Assembly (NCBI GenBank): GCA_008508345.1
Contig: QNGE01002665.1
Coordinates: 1-64,000 of the forward strand
Direction: 5' to 3'
Origin: Paragonimus westermani
Taxonomy: Eukaryota; Platyhelminthes; Trematoda; Plagiorchiida; Troglotrematidae
Length of the DNA stretch: 64,000 nucleotides
Part shown: positions 25,601 through 37,600 of the stretch, one piece after another
How the letters are laid out: each line of letters starts with the position of its first letter
How positions within the stretch are numbered: the first letter of the stretch is position 1
Program-made: the position numbers and the translations under genes
The notes under the pieces: model-generated
What the model was told of the DNA's origin: nothing
Seen by the model: only the letters and a program-made list of their open reading frames with translations
The model's database searches: none

Positions 25601-28600
25601 TCCTGTTGATAACTCACTTGTTCCGTCCATCCTCCCCGCTTCTCAGATCAGTAACCTTATACATCCACTATTTTGAATAAGTTTCACATTACCGGTTATT
25701 TCTTTGTATTCTCCCCCACATCCTTAGGCCTTACTGTTCCATTTGTCCTTCATTAAATTTCCACTCAACGACCCAAATTGTCAATATAACCTGATTGAGA
25801 TCTACGATCAATTCTTCCTGTCCGATCGGACTGAGGCAGTTCCAGGGGAAAAAGTTCGTGCACTTAAAAAACTGCGATCTCGCCGCCTACTGCCCCGTGT
25901 AGTACGAGCGTGTAACCAACCTCAGTTAGATCCGGCATTTCATACGCTGGGTAGAGGAATTGTGCGCATTCTGAGTTCATCACCACAAATGCTCCAAGAC
26001 ATGGAAGAAGGAGTCATACCCACGGACATGCCTGAGGATCCAGTGCTCAAGCAAAATATCAGTGCATATCTACCGGAAATGACACTGGCATTTACAGCTC
26101 TGTCCAAAGGTGAGTATTAATGAGAAAATTATTGTGAACGTAATTAAATGTTGATATCCTTTCATCGTTCTCGTCTACAGTCTGTTTAACGATAATACGC
26201 CAGGTGTGTTTTCACCTAAGCTTCACCCAAATCAGTCCACTTCTTACATGACAGAGTAAAAATCGACAACATTCAGTGTTCACAAACATATACAAGGAAA
26301 TTGATAAGAATCACACAAAATGATTACGGTGGTTAAAATTGGTTGTTTCACAGTTGCAATTACAATAACGACTACTGCTACAATGTGACGGTTTAAAAGG
26401 ATATTTTCTATATCTGACTTCAAACTTTCTGCACAAACTTTGTTTGCACTGGTACTCGAAAGTCGAAGTCTTGGCTCATTCAAAGCTTTCCACACTAAAT
26501 ATCTCAGTTGCGCCGTTGACTGCCACCTTTGATCGCTGTAATATACATTCCTTGATGATAGTCTTCACAGACTCGGAATTAGGTTAAAAACGAGGTTCAT
26601 AGATAGTCAGGTCATTTGGTAGATGTCTTTGCTCATTAGTCACTGTTTCATCCTGTGGAAGGTAGGCTTGTTGACAGTGCTTCGTTGAAGCATTTCATTT
26701 TCACCGTTGTATTGGCCCACGAGTGAAATCAGACGGATACAGACTGTCTGAAGGTGTTTTTAGGCGTTCTGCTTTCCACACGAATGTACCGATTCCAGTT
26801 TCATGCGTGAAACATAAAATTCATGGATCATTACACTGACACTCCTACATTATCCTTCACAAAAGGTATCGGGTTCTTTGCAGAACTTATGCCAGTACTA
26901 GCCTTAACCGTCCTGCTAATCTAAGTGAAATCAATTTTCGTCGAAAATCACCTTGTGCCACTGATGATTCCAGGTGGTGTGATGTTCAGCCCAACATGTT
27001 TTCCACAATGGCAATATTCCCCCATAATTCCTCTGAACATTCAGTGAAGAAACATTGTAATCCGATAAATCGTACTCAGTGAACGACTCCAGCACCACAT
27101 TTTGTTTTTGAGGGCGTGTGGACTGTTAGGCCATGTGGTTGTTTCAGTTAGTGATTCTCTGTTGCCTATGGTTTACAACTACTCACCTTTTCGATTCATT
27201 CCTTCTCACGTTAGTTTTTTAGGGCCAACCTATTATCGTTCTCTTTGGGTATTGTAAGATTTTTCTACAGTTAATTTTCTTTACATACAAGGCCGAAACC
27301 TCACCTCACTCAAAATCTGTTACTTACATTCTCATGGGCTTTCGCAAAAGACTTCAAACTGTCAAAACCCATATAGTCCCTTTATAATTCGATCACCACT
27401 CACCAGGGTTAACGGCCACATCAACCGGAACGCAAGTCAGCATTTGAATTGCACCCCACAGGCAGACCTTCCAACCGTTCGAATCAGCTGGCAAAGCAGT
27501 AACCCACTCCTTCAGTATAAGTTGTTCGCCCAGATCTATCGGTAATTTTTTTCTCTCACGCCAAAAGCAAATCAAGTTAAGCACAACTGAAAACAGAAAG
27601 CAAAGCTGCCTATTTCCGAAAGTGACTAACGAAATAACGGGACTGATTTTACGAGATGGCGGTGCCATCTACCGTGCTTTCACTAGTTACTACCTATTAC
27701 AGTGAAACACCAAAGCAACTGAAGGAGTAAACCCAACAACATAAGTCCATACAAACGTCGTTAGTTTACAACATACCATACGCAGGTTCAAGGCCAATAA
27801 GCTTCTGCATGCAATGGACTGGCTTAGTACATGAGAAACGCAGCATCTAGAGTGATATCAGGAGGTCGGGTTTACGGTTACACGTCAACACTGCGGAAGT
27901 TTATCGGATCGACTAAGGTAATTTTAGCCAGACCGGTTTCAGGAATATGGAACGGACTGTGTAACGGCGAAAGGCCAAGTTGATAACTTTGACCAGACAA
28001 CTGGCGCAAACTATGGGTCAAGTTAGTTAAAATGACTGTGATATTAGTTATACAAATAACCCCAAAAAGCATTCAGCTTCACTGCACAGTTCGGGGTCGA
28101 ATGAGCTGTTATAATTCTGACTTTTCTAACTAGTTTATTACCACGGTGCGTTTGCGATAAAGTGACATTCTTGAAATGTCAACCTGTCGCAAAAGAACGA
28201 ACGCGGAACTGTTCAACCTTACGGCAAAAGTGAAACCATGGGCATTTGGAATAAAAAGGAACCATCTTAAATATGAAGCTTTAGTGCATAAAGATCTGAA
28301 CGTAACAATGTTGATTATGTCCTGATTACAACGGAATTTGCTTATTTTTTATGTTTTGTGAAACATCTAGGAAACTGTAAGTGATTCCACTATAAGTTCA
28401 TTAAAATCTTGACTATGTATACCTGCTGATTATCTTGTGTGGGACGCACCAGCACATTTAATACTTCATAATGGACTTTTTGTAAATTGCAGTAATGATG
28501 CTGTGGCACTACTGGTTTAAGGAAAAACGTATGCACAGGGTATCACATTTGAGAGAGTCTAGAGTGAAGACCCAAAAAGTGATCAGTTGTTATTTAAAAA

Positions 28601-31600
28601 TCTAAACTTAATCTATTGACTATCAATCAGTTGTAAAGTACCCGCACCAAATTTAGCACGAATGAAGTTGAACAGCTTGGGCGTCGTGTTTTACATGCCG
28701 TTGATAAACGGATTCAGAATAACATAACGTTACGAGCAAGTTTTAATACTCTACAACCAGAGATGGTTGAGACGTAGAGTATTACAACTTGTTCGTAAGG
28801 TTGTGTACTTCTCAATCTGTTTATTAATCTATTGACTTTTACTTTAAGATTGAGTACATGGGTTGAGCTTCTGAGAAAATGGCCTTAGGGTGGCGTGAAA
28901 ATTCAATTCCGCAAATGAACACCGAATGTTTCGTTTGTACCCCGAAGGTATTTCATAAAGAATACTACGTAAACTTAGCGCCGAACAGTTAAAATTCTCG
29001 TATACCATAAGGGTTGCTTGTTGAGTGGCCGGGGGAAACACTCTACTAAGCCACCTACGTTGATTCCTTACACGGAGGCCCTTTTCACTTGAAACTCAGA
29101 AGCTAACACAATTCGGGGTTTTGGTGATAATCAGATCTCCAAAAACGAAACTCCTTCTTCCTATTGAGGGAAGTCCAGTAGTACTGACTGAACTGCAGTG
29201 GTTTTCGACGCCGTGTAAAACGATCAATATAAATTAAGATTCACTCAAAATCTCTACACTACGATGACAGACCAGCAAGATCAACTACAAAATCAAAAAT
29301 ATACGTCATAAAATTTATGACAGCAATTTTGTTTTTGATCCAGGCAACCGACTACAATCTCGAATTCTTGCATAGTCGCGTATGACGATTGATGTGGCTA
29401 TCAATTATGTGTATATGTGCGGCTTATCGGTGTTTCGTGTCCCCTAAATTGCAGCGGAGCTTCTGGCAGCTCACATTAACAACGTTTTTGTCCTCACACC
29501 GAGGGATCATGACAAATTAGTGTTCGATGACAATGATGCCCCTTTACAAGCGAGAGTGGTTGAGCGTTCAGATTTGATTATTCGGTCGTGCCTAATGTGA
29601 GTTCAATGGCGCAGTGGTTAACACGGTTGCCTCATGATTGGAATGTCCGGAGTTCAAATCCCGGCAGTGGCAAAGATATGCACTACTGACGAGCTCTAAT
29701 CAGAGCGAAACTCGAGTCTAGTGCTTGTTTTCCAAAGAGGCTGGCTGCAAAGTCTATCTGAATGCGAACGCTGCGATCAAATGTGAGTGATGGTCAACTT
29801 GAAAATAAACCAAATCCCCGAATACTCATCAGTAAAAATGCATGCGTTTCCTACGATAAAGAAAATGATAATTGCCACAATAAAACAATGAGCTTATTCA
29901 TATGAGCTAATTAGCAAGTCTAGACGCTAGTCAGAGGAAGCTTAAGGGTACCATTTTGATCACGTTACCGTATGACTTGCTTGGAGTCCAGATTGTCACG
30001 GTCTATTGACCCAAATTATTTTGGGTTGATGCCAAATCTGTTCTTACTCCGAGTCGTCAGATAGCCGTTTTATTTAAGGAACCTAAAGGTTGTTCCGTCG
30101 TCGGTTTTGACCCGGACTCGTTGTTCTCTAGTTATAACGTTCATCTCTAATCGGTTATTCAGAAAGCTCATATGGAACAAACACAAACACGCATTATGAA
30201 CTCTTTGCTTCGTGAGTTGACTGACTGGAAAGTGTATGCTGAACGCACAGTTTCGATTCATTCGTATTGAATGTAGGCGCCAATGGGCCCCTCACACTCG
30301 GCGAGTCTCTGGAGTTAAGCACTCGTCGTAACAACTCATCAGGAGTTAAAACAATAACAGCTGAGATTCATGCCGGAGTACGAACCAGACTTAATGTTTC
30401 CAGCAGTCTCTTCACCTGACTAGAAATGATAATAAGTCGTTTATATATGACAACTTTGTTTGGAAAACAGTGAGTGTATGCTTGTAACAAACCAGAATTT
30501 TTAAACTGCACGGGGAAAACCTATAGTTATAATAGGGATTCAGCGCTGTTGATCGATGAACCCACATAAATTATAGTTTCCCTAAATGAGTTGGGTTTCA
30601 TTGTCAGACAGACTTCAGATTTATTCGTACATTTTGCCAGTTCCCACTGTTATTCATAGCTCTCTCAGCTTTAGTCGATTCATACACATGAAGGGATGAA
30701 ACCCATCATGCGTGAATGGAGTCACACGGCTTACGTTAATTAAGTATGAGGTTACTTCAGCATTAGAACTGGTATCGGAATGCCAAAGGCTGGGAAATAG
30801 CAGGGCATATTTCTGTAACTGTCACTGGTTTGATTTCACCAAGAAAGTTTGAGTGGTTATCTAGGAACATCAGAGGAACTAACCGCTGAGAATAAGCGAA
30901 TCGTTTCATGGATTCTTAAGACACCTCTTTTCTTCGAAGACTGCCATAAAAACTTACCGCTCAACGTTTGTTCACAATCTCGTAAGGGTTATGATCATTA
31001 CAATGTTCCGTTCAATCGTATGCAGTATTCAACCGATTCAAAAAGTGTAACTGCAGCAGTCGGAGCAAACAAACAGCAGGACAACACAACTTGTCTTTTT
31101 ATGTTGCTGATCAGTATTACGGTAGATTGTGTAAATCAAATTAATTGTACATTACATTTGTACGAAACCATATAAAACGTTGTGCTATAACGAAACGTAG
31201 GGCATTCTCATCTGCAGATGTTTTTGTGAACAAAGCTGATGCGTTTGCAATATCATTGAAATTGTACGATCCTCTTGAGTACAAACTAGAACCAATGAGT
31301 AGTGTTATGTAAGATGTTATATTTTGACCGTTTTCTTCAGCTCCTTTGCACTTGTGGTGGTGGATAGACGCGTATACTATTCGATGGATGTAAAAAAATG
31401 ATCCGTCGCTCACAGTGAAGGGAACGAGCAGCAACATAATTACACGCGTTCACACTCCACTAAGCCACTACGAAGCCCGGCTTTTAAATTCTGAACAAGT
31501 TCAACAGTTTATCATCACCGCGAACAATATCGGCGGTACTATTACAAACATGCGAAATCTACAAGATAGTTTATGATAGAAATTTGGGCCGTCGATTGTG

Positions 31601-34600
31601 CAACTCTGAGATAAAAATGAAAGGAAGAAGAACAAGCAGGAGGAAGACACGAGTACGAGAATGAATAAAGCAAACACAAAAAACTTAAGAACAACAAACT
31701 ATTGATATCACGTGACTCTACAGTGTGCTTCGCAGAAGAAGAGATGACTTATGGTGATGTATTACAGGTTCTTCTGCAAGAAAAGAGACGTGCTTATCGG
31801 CTATGTTAGACGGCATAGGAAGAGTATACGCAACTTGGCTAACATATCCAATCACAAGAACATCTTTTAAAAATGCAGTACTCCTTCTTGGGGAACGTGA
31901 AGATTATTCGCTCTAGGATGGATGCGGACCCTTATATTTCGCTTGTACGTGATTGTCTATAATGCATTACAGCATAAACTGCCACTGTATCCCGAACTAT
32001 CCTTATAGCAATAAGCTCATTTCTGTCAAAAATTTGCCAATTGTTCACTATTTATTGATTTCTCCCTTGAGCAAGTGATCAACCTTCGACAATAAGTTCG
32101 ACCAGTGTCAGTTTACTCGCCAATAGAAGTGAGGCGACCGAGGTATACTGATCTACTACTGCCGCCGTATCATGGTTACGTTCATCTTCATGGTCTTCTC
32201 TATTTTTAACGCAAGGCATGTAAACATCAGTGAGGATTTCAAAACAGGCTTACAATACTACTTACATACGTGGTTGTTCGACTCGCCAAAAATACAGCGG
32301 TGTTGCCTTAGAATGATTTATTCATTCTGAACATCTACAGTCTGTTGGTGAAATATTTTCACCTCTGGCCGTCGATATGTGTGTCCTACTAAGTTTGAGA
32401 AAACTTGTTATTTGTGTGATACCAACTTCGTTGGACAACTGAATGGTCATAATTATGTCGAGTTCTCCCGTTTGCCAGCCGAAGTGAGGTAATCTCTGGG
32501 AAATACCTTACGATCTACGCAAAGCTTGATATCACAGCGAGTCACGAGAGATCCGCTGAGGCTTTGGTGTGAACAAACAGGTCTTGAGGATTCGCTTAAA
32601 CGTTTATTTTATGTGGATCACCTGCATACATCACTCCTTGAGAGCTACTAACATCTGTTCCCATTACATATGATTTAAACTGTTTGCAGTTGAGACTGTT
32701 GCCAACAGGTTTCATGGGATTAACAGTGATTTGATCATAACTGAGACATGGCAGTAAATATTGAAGAGGTTGTTGTAATAGCGGTCGCTGTAGACGGGCT
32801 GCACACTGAAAATATGGACACTGCCGATATTAAAAAAGTGGCTTCCGCGTGGGATGCGCACCGTTCCTGCAAAAGAAATCGTGGCATATGAATGATCTAT
32901 ATGATCGTTGTAGACGACATTTTGCAACAACGTTGTGTATAACACACCACGTCGGAGGAAATACGAACTTTGGAGTAACGAATGATAATAAGACGAAACT
33001 TTGTGCACTAAGCGAAACGTGGAAATATTGCATCCTGTGTAGTAACTGAGAAAAAGCTACTAAAAATTACGTTTTACTCAAATTGTCACATAACAGTATA
33101 GTGCAGAGACGTTTGGCAATCATTAACTCACGCTTTGGTGTATTTGTCATTTATTAGCGCTTATTTTCTTGCACAGTTTTCGTGATGACCCTTCCTCGTC
33201 CACCTTGCTCAGAATGTCTTCTCTAGCATGCTGACACAGTTTGCCAGCTCATCCACAACAAATTGAGCACACTGAATGAAGCTACCAGCATAGCTGTCCG
33301 ATGACAGCAAAAGTGTCTTTAGCACGGAGTCTTCTTCGTGAATCAAAACAAAAGAAAGTAGGCCTTCTTGGTTAACTCTGTGTCCATCAGGCTTTTAGCA
33401 CCGGGAAGGGTTTAGCCCAAGAACACCGAACGCAATAGAGACTGTTGGCTGAAACAACATTATGGTTGGATCAGGGTTCGGGCGATGTATGCTACTGGTT
33501 ATAGCGTTACTACATTTAGAAAGTCAAATGTACTGGAGTAAATAAACAAATCAACCGTTCACTGGTGTATACCCGCATAAATTATAGAACTGCCACGATG
33601 TAAGTATTTATAGCTTTAAACTAACCACTTTTCTGACGGACCTTGCTGTTACCACTAATTTCATAGTAGTGAACACATACAGCAAAATAGTTAACAGAAA
33701 ATAACTTAGAAAGCACCTGCCAAGCGGAGTACTTTCATGTCTGCGGTACTTTCAGACCGTAACTACGTCATCTGCACTTGAATCGCAAAATCCACAGAAC
33801 AGTCTGTCATGGCAGTGTTCGGGTTTCTCTGCGACGGCGTCTGGCTTCACAATGTTTCTTTGGCCTACCGAAAAGTTTAAGAGCGGCTGGATGTTTGTAT
33901 CAAGTTGGTGAACGTAACTTTCTTCTAGGCTTGAAGCAACCGAACAGATATTAGAGATCGACACCCGTCAATGGTATATTTCTAATTTTTCGGCTACAGT
34001 TTCCGGTCGGATGTCAATCGGAAGTACACCGTGAAGTAGGTAGTTTATAAAGAAATGTGCCGTGGAGGGCGGTGTATAGTTGTTCCCTTTCAAAACCAAG
34101 GGGATGCAGTTTCATGTTTAATAACTTCGTTGTTTTCGTGCAACCCACGGTGATACGAGCGGTCTTCTCAGAATTTAGCAGTATGATGTTCCAAATGAAC
34201 CTAATCGTTGTGACCATTTTTCACTCGCAAGATCGCAAGATCAGTCACGTGGTTCTTACACAATAGTAAGTAGACACGCGAGAAAGGTCATGGCCTAAAT
34301 GCGTGATCTACCAGGCCCACTTACGGGGTAATGCCAGTTGACAGCAAAGTTGCAAGTTCTTATTACATCTGTCGTTTTAAGAGCAGAACATTTATTCACT
34401 CTGTAACACCAGAATGCTAAGCAAGAGGCTCACTAGTAAACTCGACTGCTGGTATTTCAAAGGGCAATTTGCGGATAAAATAAACAAATTTCGCCATTTC
34501 GTCTCTACTACAGCGGTAGATGTACAGGTTACGCTGCGATATTCAGTGTTGATGACAGTTTACGCAAGAGCCGATCATTTCAAATTGACGTGTACTATAT

Positions 34601-37600
34601 GTTCGTTAACCTGCATCTTTATCAGTACGTTCGTTTTTCCACCTGAAGTCGCTGAGCTCGTGTGCACAAGTGTTTAAACGTGACCCTGTGAAGCTACTTC
34701 TTACCAGCTGTTGATTTTACCTTGGCTGTTCTTCCTGAATCATCATTTGGATGACTTAGTAAAAATAAACATGGTTGAGCCGTGGTTCAAATTGACGGGT
34801 GGATAATTGTTTATCTCCAACGACCGTACAGACTTTTAGATCTAATGGCCTGTTGGATTCATAGCACTCTCCGTGAATTTATTAAGATAGATGGAACATA
34901 GCAATGTTAACGTATCGCGTCAACACAACTGACACTTAGAAAAATGCTACACATTCAATATGTTTAAAACGAATTGAATGTTTCGGACCAAATCGCCACA
35001 TTCTTACATCTGCAGCTTGCCATCGATTCAATTAAATATCTTCCAGGGGTGAAGCTCATTGGAGAAAACTGCGGAAGCCTTGATAACCATTTTCGCAAGT
35101 CCATAAAGTTTATTCATTACATGGGTAAAGTAATATTCCGATCAGCTTGAGCATTTTTGCGCACTGTGAACCACCATCTGTAACAGCCGGTTAAATCATT
35201 TCTTGAACGGCAGTTGTGATCTTACAGATACTAAATATTTCCTGTGAGTTTGCTTAGGTCTTGAGCTATAACTATCGCAAATCGGTTTCAAAAAGCTGAT
35301 TGAAATTAAATTTATAGCTAAAGGGAAATTACCGTAAGATGGGGTTGCTTTACATTTCTGCCGCAAGCTACACTGTCGAGGACCACTGGCCAAGCGTGAT
35401 AACCAATAGAGTGGATGAATAATGCAACTAATGAACCGAAGGAATAAAATGAGGTAATCCACAGACCTTAGTTGGGCCTTGTGAAAACTAATGCAGGCAG
35501 CACTATGATGGGTCATTCGTCTGAATAAAGTTGTTTGAGCTATAGTTCTGATGTAACATCCTCAGTCCTGGGTTCGCTTTCGGGACTGCCTATAGATTGC
35601 TAAGCTTCTCAGTTGTGTGGGATTTTTGTTTTCACAGCGGGATGATGTTATACCTTCACTTGACTCTTACTCGCAGTGTGATTCGGAGTTCGATATTGTT
35701 TTGATATTCCTTTTCTTTCGTATAGGTAAATAAAAACCCTCAATCTCTGTTTGACTACTTAACCGGAACAGTTATGCACATATTTTCCTAATACTAAACG
35801 TGAACACTCAACCGAGTGTTAAGCGTCATTACAAGTGGGCTACACGTTCCTTCAAGTACGATCAGTCCTTACGGTTCTGTATAGATAGTAAGGCTTTCTT
35901 GAACAAAACTCTTGGAGGAACGCTCAGTTGTTCGGGGTTATCAGGGTGACAGCAGAATAAGTAACAATCACAGGGACCGGATACGCATGTTTCCATTGTG
36001 AAACATCAGGTGGAATGAATGTAGTGGTAATGAATGTAATTAGCTCCAAATTTTCCGTAAGAGTTTCACAAATCCTCGATGATTCCTGAATTGATGGTCA
36101 GCAAAACGAAATCAAACATTGTGTAAATGCAGATTCAGTTCAATAGTCAAATCCACTGGGAATAGTGAACGATTTCACATTACAAGTTGATGTCGGCCCT
36201 CACGGTACGCAGGGTCGGTTGGCTGACTGCCATCGATCCCGTACAATAATAGACTAATACAATCATACACCCGCTCGATCTTTCAGCAGCATCTTCCTTG
36301 TCATCGGGTCGACATGAACATAATCTTTTGTACAAAAGGTATGCTCTCGCAGAGAAGGAATTGCATGTAAAATAGAACAGCTAGCTTAGAAACCAAGATA
36401 CAATCATCCTGTGCGTCCTGACTCAACATGTTTGTAGGACGAGTTATTTTATTTCGCCTCAGTGCTTGAAAAGACAGACTGCTCTCATGTTTTAAGGAAA
36501 ATAGCAGTACTTTGCAGTCCAGCCGCATTCAAAAAACATTCTCGAAGCAGACTCTAAATAACTGTGTTTCACACACAGCAATTTGTCAATCCCGATTATC
36601 TGTTGGCAACTCCACGGTCACAAGCTCTTGAAAAAGGAAGTGAGCCTTCCTGATGCATGGGACGCTGTCATGCTGGTGGCTGCAGTTCATTACCTGATTG
36701 GTGAACTGAAAGATCTGAGAGTTCCCCAGCGTCTGTGCCTAAGAGTCAGTTTTTGTTGTCCTGCAATAAGCCATTTCGTCTCATCAAGAGGCCAAAAATT
36801 CGTCATGAGTTTGGTGAACGTCCAGCGCTACTACAACTTGAACTTTCCGCTATCTTCCAACGAACATTCTGGTAGCATTTCCATGTCTCAGGCTGTCTTT
36901 AGATAAATGTCCCCAGAAGTGAGGTTTGTAAAATACTACCTACAAATAACGTAACGTTTAGATCTTAATAAACAATGGTTCTGTTGAAGTTGATTGATTA
37001 TCCAACTTGCCCCCTGGCACACGGATTATAACTACAACACTGACATGCATCCAGCAATCAAGGCACTTGCCAGCTAGGTGACTTCGGCTGACTTTGGGCC
37101 AATGTTTGAGTATGCGGGTAACATTGGCAGTCTGTGATGAGAGCATAAATTTTTAGAGGCCTACAACTATTATTTAAACAAAGTTAGGTCTAACGTTTTG
37201 CTTCTCTCAAAAAAATTTACGGGGATGTTGCTAAAAAATGAGGTGGTCTCTGATGTTATGAACGACGGTTAATTGTAGTAGTTTTATGGTTGGAGAATGG
37301 AGTATTGACTGACGGCAAATCGTATAATTATTACAGTGTCACTTCATGCTGTTACAACAATCCACGCATACAAGTGAAATTAGGGCTGAAATTTAACGAC
37401 CTTAATAATCCGATAAGAAGTTAAGTATTGAATGATCCTGCAAGCTAGCCAGCCGTCTACATTAAAAGAGAATGAAGAACCTTTGCAGAATAGCTGTAAA
37501 ATTAAACCGAGTGGTTTGTTGATCCACTCTTGATCACACCTTGGGAGGGATGTTGAAGCTTTAGCTATTTCTTTCATACTGAATACTACAGTCTTTTTCC

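Noticed and set aside
30849..31175. 108-codon plus-strand frame in the third visible intron
   Set aside because: No domain, no splice pair of matching phase and no resemblance to a mobile-element protein. Treated as chance.
36583..36906. 107-codon plus-strand frame, considered as an extra exon between CUB2 and LDLa
   Set aside because: The CUB2 exon (phase 1 end) joins the LDLa exon (phase 1 start at 37975) directly and gives a natural ...ALSK-APC... junction. No strong donor with a compatible phase exists in this frame, and the product has no recognisable domain.
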